Origin: Tretioscincus oriximinensis
Taxonomy: Eukaryota > Chordata > Lepidosauria > Squamata > Gymnophthalmidae
Length of the DNA: 64,000 bases
Direction: 5' to 3'
NCBI GenBank assembly: GCA_022410635.1
Contig: JAJVDF010000019.1
Location: 841,478-905,477, forward strand
Part shown: positions 1-10,915 of the stretch, one piece after another
How positions within the stretch are numbered: the first letter of the stretch is position 1
How the letters are laid out: every line of letters starts with the position of its first letter
The notes under the pieces: model-generated
Database searches by the model: none
The model's input: only the letters and a program-made list of their open reading frames with translations
Told to the model about the DNA's origin: nothing
Position numbers and translations under genes: made by a program

Positions 1-3000
1 AGCCTTGTCTGTGTGATCCAAAGAATTGTAACCTCCATATCTAGCACTGGCTTGACTACAGAAGTCACCAGAAAGAAGATGCGTGGTCCATCTAACAACC
101 TCAGAGGGTCCACTTTGGATTTTCTCTTTAGCCCCAGTGAACTTCCATTGTAGAATTATGATTTGAATTGAGGAGCTTTGAGTTCTAGTCTGATGNCCTT
201 AAACACTAAATGTCTTTTCATATGAATTAAATAGTAGCAATGTGAATTTACAGTTTAGTATTCTTCATGCATTGTGGCTACAGAAAAAATGTATTAGTAA
301 GTTGTGGCAACCTTTGTTGGCTCTATTAATTAATTTCATCCATTTCATGTTCTAACCTCTATAAAGAAATTATAGTAGGGTATGTTAAAGTAGAGAATGT
401 TAGGAATTTTCAGAAAATCTCTTTATGTTGGATTCTAATGATGGCTGGCCAATAAAGGCATAGTGGTTAGTGCCGTCTCTTAGCTTGCAGGCTAGGCCCT
501 TTCACTTTCTTCAAGTTACAGTCTATAAATTATTTTCCTATTTGTTCAGTGGCATGTATTATGTGTTGTTTTGCATCCTTATAGTAACTTTAATGTAATA
601 CAATTATCTTTGTCTCGTTTCATGTCCTAGAAATTGTTTTATCCTTCCCCACATGAGTACCAGCCACCATCGTTACAAGTCTGAGCTTCCAGGTTCTGTG
701 CAAGTGGAAAATTTATTTGATAGAAAATGTTATTTTTTTCAGTCACNGGCAACAGTGACAGTGGATGGACTCAGCATACACTTGCTTCTATTGCCCTTTA
801 CCAAAAACTGCTTTGTCCTTACTTTCTTGTTATTGCAATGGATAAATAAAGATACTGTAATACTGTATATAGAGATTATAGTACTACAATGGGCAGCATG
901 ATGAACTGACCTGCCCCATTATTACATATCTTGGAGAAGCTCAACAATAATATAGTTCAGTTTCTATTGAAAAATATGAACTTCAACAGCTATGGCCATG
1001 TTTCTTTCAGCAGTCCAAAAGAGCAGTGGACTATTATTAAACTGTCAGCTTTTGTTGTTCTATCTTTTATTTTGCTACCTCTGTTGTAATAGATTTTAAA
1101 TTTATTTTTTATGGATCCATGTTGATTGTAAACAAATAAATTAAATTAAAACGGCTGTACAATTAATCTCCTTTATTTTAAGGTTTATCCCAATTAACAA
1201 CACAAAACCCATTTTAATATTTCTGTTTTCTGAAGAAGAAAAAAGCCTCAATCTTTTAGCTTTCTTGCTTGTAAAAGATAAATACAGTTGCTTTGAAAGT
1301 TCAGAAGAAGACAGAAATGATCTGCTGAAGTTTCATTTTCCTAAAACTATTAAAATAAAACGAGTTGCAACTATTTTCCCACTTTTCGAGGACTCTTTCT
1401 ATTGTCCTGTTGCTTTGATTTTTATAAAAAATAATTTAAAAACCAATGAATAAAGAGCAAAAATAGAAGTGTGTGGGTTCCAATTCATCATTTGAAGATC
1501 ATTGGATTCTTTCAAAATTCAACAAAATCTGAATACTAATACAGGGTTACCACTTAAAAATCAANATAGACATATGCAGCTTTAATGGATTTAAGAGGGA
1601 AATTTTCACCAGTTGTAAATTATAATACCTGCAACTCCTGGAAAACATCTTTTTCATACCCATTAAAACTGCAAATCCCTCTCTCAGTTTCAATGTAGTA
1701 ACTCTTTACTAATATTAGCTATCAAAAACCTTTGTGTTGTATTGGTCTTTGCAATAGTTGGGATAACAAAATCAACCAATAACATTAATGTCAGTGAATA
1801 AGTTAAGGTTCACTCTGCTAATAGAATGAGCAATTTTAGTTGATTCTAGAAAAAACCCCACAATTTTAATTTCAGTAAAATGCTGCTGTAAAGAGGAAGC
1901 TAAATGGAGGGAGGGTGGGAGGAAAGTGCACAGTGTTCAGTGGGTCCAATTCTTAGCCATATAAGATTTTAACCATAATAAAACTGTGAGAGGCTGTAGT
2001 TCAGTGGTATAGTAAAATGCCTGAAAACAGAGTGTTGCTCAGAAGTAGATAATGATAACCTGTTTCTGTGCCAAGAAACCTACACAGATGTGCTAAAAGA
2101 GCTGCCCAGGTAGTCAACTAGAAGTCAACCGCGATTCAGTGTCATCCAGCAATTACAGCAAATAACTCTGTCATAAGCAGAATCAGAGATATGTCACAAT
2201 AATCACTGAGGCTTTTGAAGAGACATTTTGATGCAAGTAAAATGTATAATTTATCACTTTAAACTCTTTATGGCCCTGCCAAAAAAGCTCCTGTCAACAC
2301 TGTGAAAACATTGTGTTCCTAAACAAGCTTAATCCCTGAAAAGTCAGGGAATAAAACAATTAAATGAAACAAGTTATCTTTAGTCTATTTAGGCTTTAAC
2401 ACATGGCTGTTGACAACTCCATGAGTTCCAGCATTGTCATTCGATCCTCTCTTTTAGATTTGTTAGATTTTATTTTTAGAAGTAATCACTTCCCTCCAGT
2501 AAACGGCTCTTAAACCAGACGTTCTGCACCAGTGGAAGCTAAAGCAAAGCATTGCTGTGAACCAAAAGCTATCAGCATATGCTCCAGCAGGTTGCTGCAA
2601 GCATAACCAATGTAATCTGCTACTCTACAGCATTTCCCTTTTTTTCAGCCTTGCCATTTCCTTAATTAATACAATATTAGCTAATTAAATGAAGTCATTC
2701 CCCAGGCGCATTCAAGATACTAAGCTTGAAAGCAAACTTTACTTATTTCTTCATAATAGACCACACATGTAATCTGTCTCTTCTCTATTGGGTGAATAGT
2801 TGCCTCCATATTTCAGTATATGCCACTTTAAAAATCAAGGTTAATTGGGTGCTTTCTGTGAAGTTCCAAGTGTTCCTAGAGTCATTGCAATGCAATTAGG
2901 CTATTGTGAGCAATTTGTAAGGTTCTCAAGCCAAAACACATTTTGACTATCCGAGAAGCAAACCCAGCAACACAATTTTTTATCTATAATGTGTCAAAGG

Positions 3001-3740
3001 GAACTGGAACAGACATGAAAAAGAGGTGGGAGATTACACCAAATCAGGAATTTAAAACTGAGTAAACAATACACCATGGTGTAAAAGAGAGGTGATTTTT
3101 TCCCCAAATAAACAAAAATCTTTTAAACATCATCTTTTCTTAGACTTATTTCTGTCTTTTGGCAGAGCTCAGCTGGTTCTAATGCTCCAATCATCATTGA
3201 CTTCTTTTCTTGTGTCATGTTGAGCTGAAGANATTTTCTCTTGCAAAACTCTATTCTTTGCAGTTTGGCTACAAAGAATGTATGCCTTATGTAAGACATA
3301 TATTCAGGCAAACGACAGCAACTGAAAAAATGTCAATATGATTCCTTTCTGGTGCACACAGAAAATCAAAAGTAATGGGATTATCAGAATTCACCACGGA
3401 ACACTGACATCTTCCACTTCATGAACTCTTCACTTCAATATGCAAATATTGATTACTTGGGTTGGATTCTTTGAAAAGATTTTTCCAAGTCTGATATTTA
3501 ACAGTCAACCTCATAAATAACTATATACCTTCTTCAGAATCATGATACCTCATACCTTAAAAAGAGGAGAGAAGGGTAGATGGGTTTGTTTTGTAGTCTA
3601 TCTTCCATTTATCTTGGAAGCTGAGATCAGCAAGTCTTGTGGAGATTTTGCTGCCTCAAGAATTTTGGAAATAATTTGTAAGGCAGCGTTTGCTTATCTA
3701 TAGATTTTGCTACTCTTCAGCACATTTATCATAGCCTCCT
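1..3740. other. AT-rich sequence without recognisable gene
   Basis: Unique-looking AT-rich DNA. Open frames here are under about 85 codons (for example 653-901 and 1265-1453) and resemble no family I know. The stretch 2640-2960 is rich in homeodomain-like TAATTA cores, which is weak evidence for regulatory DNA and no more. I see no repeat with clear ends. Confidence 0.5.
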
Positions 3741-3762
3741 CACACACACACACACACACACA
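3741..3762. repeat. (CA)n microsatellite
   Basis: About 11 uninterrupted CA units. Confidence 0.9.
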
Positions 3763-3871
3763 CGAATACTTCATTGAAAAGGACCTTCAGTTCTGTACTT
3801 TTATGCCAGTATGAAATCCTATCTTTTTCAGAAAAAGAGGCACCTATATTTCATTTCTGTTTCCTCAAGTC

Positions 3872-3914
3872 ACCATCACCACCACCACCACCACCACCAC
3901 CACCACCACCACCA
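3872..3914. repeat. (CAC)n microsatellite
   Basis: About 14 CAC/CCA units. Frames across it read as poly-His or poly-Pro and should not be taken as protein evidence. Confidence 0.9.
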
Positions 3915-4884
3915 AATAGATACTACCTTATCAGCATGCAATTCAATAAGATTCACTCCTATTGACTATGCTAAATACATCAACATTATGTGGCATGTTA
4001 TAAAGTAATTTCAGAGTGTTCCATCTGGCATTGCACACTATGTATCAATAATGTCAAGATTCAGGATTAAGTGTGATCTATGGCAAGCACTTGAAAAAGT
4101 GTCAAATCAATAGCTCGTGAAATATTATCAATGCAACCATTTCTGCATGCAAAGAGACAATTGTTGAAGAAACAGGTTGCAAAGCAGAGGAAGGAGAAAG
4201 CAAAATAATACCAAAAATTGTAATGAAGACTAAAACAATACATGGGATAAAAGTTCAGAATATATGTCAAAATTTACTTCTTTGTCTTTTATACAAAATG
4301 GCAAACAAATATTAAAGTTCTAATATCCCATTCATATCAATTGAATTTAGCCTCCAAGTGAATTTCCATTGACAAGAATCAACAATCCTTACACGTATAG
4401 TAATTATATTAAGCAGAATTTACAGTGCAATTGAGTTGCTCTGCAATAGAATCTGCAGAGTTTAAGAAGGTTTGAGTGACAGCAGCCTTGTGTTCACCAC
4501 TGAAGACTCACAGGATAACCAGAGCAGCCCAAATATTCTAAAACCCAGCCCAACCACAGCTCTGCTATAGTACCTTTGTACAGCTGATATCCAAAATGTC
4601 ATGCTAATATATTTCAGTAGTATGACGGAAATACATTTGGAAATTCACTGGGTATGTATTTTTGTGTGGAAGCATCATGCTGCAAATCCATTTGATCGAT
4701 GGTTAGTTTATGAAACAGAAGAGTGCCATTTCTTTTCTCTAATATCAATTCAAAGTTGACATTCCCCCGCCCTTCCCTTGCCTTTCTAAAGAGACACATA
4801 TAGTTCTTGAATTAAGTTGTCCCAAATTATTTCTTGATAGTCAAAATCTAGCCGAGGAGATGTTTTCCCTTGTGGCTCCCAAAT
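3915..4884. other. Sequence without recognisable gene
   Basis: AT-rich unique sequence. Short frames only, and no repeat boundary that I can support. Confidence 0.45.
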
Positions 4885-4960
4885 CCTTCCTTTGGGCCCT
4901 TCCTTCGGGTATGGGGCGGGGTATAAATATACTAATTATCCATAAATAATAAATAAATAG
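4885..4960 (+). repeat. L2-type LINE/SINE 3' tail fragment
   Basis: Contains 'cttcgggtatggggcgggg' followed by A/T-rich 'ataaataaata'. This is the tail shared by the L2-type LINE at 34.6 kb and the SINEs at 10.8 and 25.3 kb. Only the 3' tail is left. Confidence 0.55.
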
Positions 4961-5964
4961 TCAAGAATGAAAATAGACTAAGCTCATTTGTCAGGACTAA
5001 AGAGGTCATAGATGTGTGATCAGGGCAGTTTTCAAGTCATAAAGATATAGACTCATAAACCAAGGTTTGGAAAGACAGAATTACCTGAATTTTATTAAGA
5101 GTGGCTTTATTACAGTATTTATTTAGATACTTAAATAGTTACAAAAACTGTAACCTCAGATAAATTCTTAATTTACACCACCTTTATTTATTANATGATA
5201 TAAAATTTTCCAAACTCTCTTAACTTCTATAGGTATCTATCCATTTTGCTTGTTTGTTCTTCTTCTTGACCTCAGTAAACTGAATTTGTGCAGTGCTACT
5301 GTTAGGAAGAATAAAATTGAACTGAACAGCTTATTCCGGCTAAGGGTTGAGACCTTTTTGGAAATGTAATTTAAGAAAACAAGGAAGTATCAGTGGCAAG
5401 TCAACATAACTGCAAATGATTGCAAGATCATTCCAAATGTGAACTCCTGTGAGTGGAAAGGAAATGGAAACACTGTTGTTAGATACCTTGAATGGAAAAA
5501 AACCTTTTAATAGAGATGTTTAATTAAATGCTCCCCAAATAAAAAACTTCAATTTTCATAGCTCCACTAAATTCTCCATTCATTTCAATACATCTGGTCT
5601 TTTCACACAGTGGTTTTCTAAAATCTTTGTATGTTTATTCTTGTTGGTTACTGCAATATTATACTCTTTGCTCAACAACAGCAGGATCATACCTGTTTTA
5701 TTAGTGAGTGATATGGTGTGAGAAAGGAGAAAAATATTTGAAAGCCAAAGCCAAATTGTGCAAAATCCAGATCCCTTCATCTCCTCTTGGACACATGTGA
5801 AAAAATGGCCAGAAATCTGAAAGGAAAAACATTTCTGATTAGCATGCATCATACGAGCATTCAAATTTATAGACTGATCATCTGCAGTAAGGAATGGCAA
5901 CCAAATTAAATGGATTTCAATGTCTTGCCCTTTGATGTCAATTTAACTTCAATTTTAACAGCTT

Positions 5965-6105
5965 TCTGCACAAGGCCTTATGCTGGGTTCTATCTCAGAA
6001 TAGGTACCTATCATCCATATACTGATACAGATTGCAAAGCAACTCACCTGGTCCTTCTTTCTCTGTGCTAATGGCAGGTCCCTATTCTGGGATAAAGCCT
6101 ACTGC
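5965..6105. repeat. MITE-P family fragment (degraded)
   Basis: Reads 'ccttatgctgggttctatc..cagaatagg' and ends near 'ccctattctgggataaagcc'. This is the inverted-repeat pattern of the better copies at 7208-7362, 30761-31154 and 38396-38552. The centre is diverged, so the ends are approximate. Confidence 0.4.
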
Positions 6106-6147
6106 TTTTAGGGCACTAGAAAGCTAGAAATCATTTGACTAATATTG

Positions 6148-6652
6148 TAGGGTTCCCAACGGTGCTGGGAGTTTTCTGCCTAGAAATCTCATAGCGGGAC
6201 TCCAAAAATCTCATACATTTGGCGTTCTCCTCATGCACAAAGCGTGCACAGAAATTATATGATGTCACTTCTGGGGCAGAACTGGAAATGATGTCACTCT
6301 GGGCACCATTCCTGGAAGCAGAGACCAGAAGTGACATCACACTTTCCAGGAGTAGGGGGCAGAAATCATATCACATTGGTGTCACTCCAACCCTGGCATA
6401 TTTCTTGTTTATTTCTGCATGAGAATTCGTACTTTGCACGAGAATGGAGAATCTCACAAAGTGTACAGGATTCTCATGACATTCCCAGCACTGGTTCCCA
6501 TATAAAAATCTGGAAAGAGTTTTGGACCTTGAATGGCTATAGATTATCCAAGAATGGCTTCTAATGCTTACTGCAGATGGAGAGTGAAGGAATAATTTTT
6601 TCACACCCATTAAAGTGCAAAGCTCTATCCTGAGTTTTGTATGGGGACCCTA
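6148..6652. mobile_element. hAT-A: hAT-like element with 8-bp TSD, host of a nested hAT
   Basis: Non-coding element with terminal inverted repeats: TAGGGTTCCCATA on the left and TATGGGGACCCTA on the right. It is flanked by a near-perfect 8-bp duplication, TAATATTG at 6140-6147 and TAATATGG at 6653-6660. An 8-bp target duplication is characteristic of the hAT superfamily. The left terminal repeat is interrupted eleven bases in by a second element (6160-6493), so without it this copy would be only about 160 bp. Relatives lie at 47588-47760 and 59618-59790. Confidence 0.75.
6160..6493. mobile_element. hAT-B: hAT-like MITE nested in hAT-A
   Basis: It starts CGGTGCTGGGAG and ends CCCAGCACTG, so the ends are inverted copies. 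It is flanked by GTTCCCAA (6152-6159) and GTTCCCAT (6494-6501), an 8-bp target duplication with one mismatch. The duplicated target is the terminal repeat of the surrounding element, which proves the order of insertion. A second copy of the family is at 57299-57563. It has no coding capacity. Confidence 0.8.
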
Positions 6653-6928
6653 TAATATGGTGAAAGTAAATTTCATATAAGCTCTTCCTTTTCCTATATG
6701 AGAAACTTTAGGAATGCCTAAAGCATGGAAGTCATTTGTTTCAGGAGCCACTAATACAGCCTGTTAGTTCATAGAATAGATGGTGGTTACTAGACGTCAG
6801 CCCCTTTGTAATTCATTGATAAAGTCTGTCAAAACATATCTGCAGCATATATCACAACTAGAAGATAAAAAGCCTCCATATTGCAATAACGAACAAAGCA
6901 CATACAAAACCAAATATGTACACTATTA

Positions 6929-6985
6929 GTTTGCTGTTGTTTAGTTGTCTCTAACTCCTGGAGGCCTCATGACCCATAGCTAGAC
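6929..6985 (-). repeat. BovB-like RTE LINE fragment
   Basis: The sequence 'gttgtttagttgtctctaac..cctcatgaccc' resembles the complement of the BovB 3' region ('agtcgtgtccgactcttcgtgacccc'). The fragment is short and diverged; the larger related piece is at 35270-35455. Confidence 0.3.
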
Positions 6986-7207
6986 AGATCACAAAATGGA
7001 AAAGCAGAGTAGAAGGATCAATAAGTAGGACAAAAGCAATAGTGAAATTTTAAAATGAAGCTGAATCTAATGGGAATTGATGCTTCCCCCACAACCTTCA
7101 AAATGCAGACACCAATCTCAAAGCAATGACATGTCCTGCTAGATACTAACCTTTGGTAATGTTAACTATGGCACCAATTTTTAGCAAGGGGAACTGGCAG
7201 TATATTA

Positions 7208-7362
7208 GGCCCTGTTCCTTATTCTGGGCTCTATCTCAGAATAGAAGCCTGCCATCTATATGCTTGTGTAGACTATGGCAGGTCCTAAATTACTACATTG
7301 GCATGTGGATGACCAAGCTTTGTCCAGAGACACAGCCCATAATAAGTGAGCTTTGTAGACAA
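7208..7362. mobile_element. MITE-P family element
   Basis: Inverted-repeat element. The left end 'ggccctgttccttattctgg' mirrors 'cccataataagtgagctttg' on the right, with a central 'gactatggcagg' motif. Copies recur at 30761-31154 and 38396-38552. It is non-coding. The TSD is not clear, so the superfamily is not assigned. Confidence 0.55.
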
Positions 7363-8094
7363 GTCTTTTTCTTCTGATGTATAGAGATTCTACCCATGTT
7401 TGTTGTGTCCATGTCTACCAATATTTACATATGCAAAAATGCATTGTTTTTCAGGATATGTTATGAGTACAGAGCTGACATGTGGGAGATGATTTTATAT
7501 CTGAAATAAACAGACTATTTATTGACTAATGAATCCAGATACATGTGAAGAAATATGTGAAAGAATTCAAGTTAGTTAATTATCAGTAGAAGCAATCGCA
7601 TAAGCTATACATTTAGACATGAGGAGGAAGGCTTTCTAGTCTGCCTCACTTGATGGAGTGACACAGGTTATCTCAAAAGTCATCCTACTTCTGGCTTCCC
7701 AAATTCTAAGGGAATTGCCTGAAGGCATTATTCATCTGAACATTATCTCAGAATGCCAGTCACCAAATCTTTTCTTCTTCCTTTTCATTACATTCCTGCC
7801 AATGTGATCAAAACCAAAACTGTTCAGTTCCAAAACCTACTTTCTATAGGTTCTAGTATAAAGGAGTCAGAAATGAAAGGGGGGAAGAAGAGTGGAATAG
7901 GAATCAAGTTTGGTTTCACCCAGACATTGCTTACTTGTTCCACTTATTTTAGTACATGGGGATGATGGAAAAGAAAGAATGTGGTAAATTCAAGTCTTCA
8001 ATGAACATTCCTTTGGGGGAGTAAATGCATGTTTATGACTCTGTAGGACTTATTTCAAGATGGAAATACAGTTTACAGGACTACAGTGTGATTT

Positions 8095-8312
8095 AATTAA
8101 TTGAGAATGGGATGAGACTGCAAGGAAAAACATGCTTACACTAAGGGTGCTCAACCGTGGAAGAGACTGCCACAAAAGGTGGTGAGTTTTTCGGTGGACA
8201 TCTTCAAACAGAGGTTGAACAGTCAGTAGTCTGGGATGATTTAGTGAATCCTGAATATGTTTGCACCCATGAGCCTGTAAGTCCTTTTCAAACTCTATCA
8301 TTCTATAATTTC
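8095..8312 (+). repeat. CR1 LINE 3' end, truncated
   Basis: It carries the CR1 ORF2 C-terminal and 3' UTR pattern ('gtggaagagactgccacaaaaggtggtgag', then 'gatgatttagtgaatcctg') and ends in 'aactctatcattctataatt', a worn version of the CR1 ATTCTATG tail. It is 5'-truncated and unable to code. Confidence 0.75.
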
Positions 8313-8429
8313 AACATCAACGAATAAATAGATTTCCAAGAACACATATTAAAAAAATGATTTATTTGATTAGAGAAGTGGTGGGCAAGAAAAATGAAAA
8401 CAGCACATATAGAACGGGAGGAATATGAG

Positions 8430-9095
8430 CAGCAGCACAGGTGAAAGGACCAGAGTGTATTGGTAGATCACATATTAAACATGAGTCAACAGTGTGAAGC
8501 AGCTGCAAAAAAGGCAAACACAAGCCTGGGGTGTATTAACAGGAGCATAGAATCTTGATCACATGAAGTAATTATTCCCTCCTCTCTACAGTACTTTGGC
8601 AAGATGACACTTGGAATACTGTGTTCAGTTCTCAGGGGCTCAATTAAAAATGACATTGATAAACTAGAGCAAGTTCAAAAGAGTGGTCTGGAAACCATGT
8701 CCTATGAAGAATGGTTAAAGGATCTAGGGATGTTTANTCTGCAAAAGAAAAGACTGAGTGGAGACCTGATAGCTGTCTACAAATATCTGTAGGGCTGTCA
8801 CAGAACAGAGGGATCAGCATTGTTCTCATTGGCACATGGAAGGATTAGAAACAATGGGATGAAACTGCAAGGGAGAAGATTTAGATTAAANGGCAGAAAA
8901 GACTTTATAACAGTAAAGGTGATACACCAGTGGAACAGTTTGCCACGGGAGGTGGTGAGTTTGTCTTCTCTGGAAGTTTTCAGAGGCTGGTCAGTCATCT
9001 GTCTGAGATGGTTTAATGAATCCTGCATTGAGCAGGGGGTTGGACCCGATGACCCTGGAGGTCCCTTCCAACTCTATGATTCTATGATTGATAAG
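8430..9095 (+). pseudogene. CR1 LINE: C-terminal ORF2 and 3' UTR
   Basis: The plus strand encodes the end of the CR1 ORF2 protein, downstream of the reverse transcriptase core. One frame (8604-8792) reads LGILCSVLRGS, then NDIDKLEQVQKSGLE, DLGMF and DLIAVYKYL, the usual CR1 order. A second frame (8820-9152) continues with NGMKLQGRRFRL, VIHQWNSLPREVV and SLEVFRGW. The 3' UTR then runs through 'ggttggacccgatgaccctgg' to the tail 'actctatgattctatg'. CR1 elements retrotranspose by target-primed reverse transcription. This copy lacks the endonuclease and most of the RT and has frame breaks, so it is a dead 5'-truncated copy. Confidence 0.85.
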
Positions 9096-9149
9096 ATTTT
9101 GATGTATAATGATTGCTTTGAGAACGTGGGCCTGAGAACTTTGGGAATC

Positions 9150-9565
9150 TAGCTCTTAGGGTGGATCCCTTGATGTTGCCTCTGAGATGGAGCAGAATAC
9201 TATGCAGGGAGTCGAGAACAGGTGAAGATTTTATTTATTTATTATTTATTTATACTTAAACGCCNTCCCATACCAGAAGGTCTCAGGATGGCCAATAATA
9301 AAAACAGTACAAAAATAATATTTTAAAAACAGTGACAACAATATTAGAAGGTTGAAGGGGAAAAGGGAAAACAGCATTTGCCTCAATGCTTCAAACTGCC
9401 CAGGTGAAATTTTTAATTTGTTAATTTTGTATTGATGTTTTACTGTTGGCTGCACTGAGACTTTTGGGTATAAGTGTAAATAAATAAATAAATTGATTGG
9501 CCATTGTGTGAGACTGAGTACTGGACTAGATGGGCTCTGACCCCATTCAGAAGGGCTCCTCTTAC
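9150..9565 (+). repeat. CR1 3' UTR, interrupted
   Basis: The left part reads 'cttgatgttgcctctgagatgg'. The right part (from about 9497) reads 'attggccattgtgtgagactg..ctggactagatgggctctgac'. This is the same CR1 3' UTR subtype seen intact at 56845-57250. About 9229-9495 is inserted sequence carrying L2-type tails. Confidence 0.65.
9229..9495. repeat. L2-type tails in opposite orientations inside CR1
   Basis: The left part (about 9229-9330) is a minus-strand tail: 'ttatttatttattattta', then 'aaggtctcaggatggc'. The right part (about 9395-9492) is a plus-strand tail: 'ggctgcactgagacttttgg' and then (TAAA)n. Both are L2/SINE-type 3' ends, so two insertions are likelier than one. Confidence 0.5.
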
Positions 9566-9569
9566 ATTC

Positions 9570-10785
9570 TTAACTTCTCTAGTAATTACATTGTAATCCA
9601 ATCATTAAATATTCTAATTAAACAGGCATGGCTTTAAAAATGGAGATGATTACATGATAAAAGTGTATCAGGTAACCCTAATGTTAACATAATAGTGAAG
9701 GAAACTATAGCCCTTATACAAAAGCTTAGTTTTATTGTTTAAGTGGGTCTTGCCAACACTGATTCCGGCCCAAGGGAGGGGGAGGAGGTTGGGGGATCTA
9801 TATGTCTTTTTGTCTGTATGAGTTGTTGGTTGCTGTTTTGTACATAATGTCTTTTTATTTCTGTTGTTAAAACAATAAAAATTTATTCCCCCCAAAATAA
9901 TATTACATTGTAAGATACTTTGTTTTACAGAATTTTCATTTTTACTCTTTTTTGTCACCATCAATATTTTAAAATTTGCCTCATTTTGGTAACTTGTTGA
10001 TTAAATGATTAATGTTCAATTTTCATTATATTTGCTTATTGAAGGGCAACAATATTATTTATTTCTTCTACTCCTAAACTATATATTTCTTCCTTCCCAT
10101 AAAATTCAGTTTTTAAAAACAGTAAAAAGAAATTTATCAAATAAAATGTGCATAATTTAGTAGTGGAGAATAGGGAAGAAATGCATGATTTAAGTTTATG
10201 GGCTAACTTTGTACTCATAAATAGCAATGAAAAACCATTCTTCCGTTATTTTATTCAGACTTCTGAGTAATATGTTTTCAGCTGCATTAAAGTCATGTAT
10301 TAGTCAAAAAGCCAGTAGATTATAATTAGTTGGGGCACTTGATTTTATACTATGAAATCAAATAGATGTAGTCACTATGGGCAGATGTGTAATTTCTAAA
10401 TCTAGACTTTATTTTGCTTTTTAAAAGGCAGTCTTTATGTGTGCTACAAAACATGCAAATGAGTGGGACAGATTCTTGAGTAACCAAGGAAGACACAATA
10501 TGGCAGCAAAATATTTCTGTTTTGTGAATACTCAATGATATAATGAAGAAAAAATAGATTGAACTAGAAGATAAAGAAGAGCATTTAACAAATTCTCCCT
10601 AAACAATAAATATCTTCTATGGTTGTAAAGCTGCATTCAAATGTCATTAATTCTGTTAACACTAGACATTCTGGAAGAATACTCCAGTAGTGCTTTAGTT
10701 CAAACATAATAATGTAATAGGTGAGGCTGCAGGCATATGAGGTTTTCTTATTGTGATGGTAGGATCATCCTGATAACTCCACTCT
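9570..10785. other. Sequence without recognisable gene
   Basis: AT-rich sequence with short frames only. No element boundaries that I can support. Confidence 0.4.
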
Positions 10786-10787
10786 AT

Positions 10788-10915
10788 GTGGCTTTAGAGA
10801 AAGCAACTAAAGCTATGTGCACCATCCTATGGTAGGCCGCCCTGAGACCTTCGGGTATAGGGTGGGATACAGGTACAAATAAATACATAAATAAATAAAT
10901 AAATAAATAGATAGA
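10788..10915 (+). repeat. MIR-like SINE, 3' half
   Basis: The segment 'gaaagcaactaaagctatgtgcaccatcctatgg' matches 25468-25502 of the fuller copy. It is followed by the L2-type tail 'cgccctgagaccttcgggta' and (AAAT)n. The tRNA-like head is missing. Confidence 0.7.

Noticed and set aside
3774..4008. Poly-His and poly-Pro open frames
   Set aside because: Produced by the (CAC)n microsatellite.
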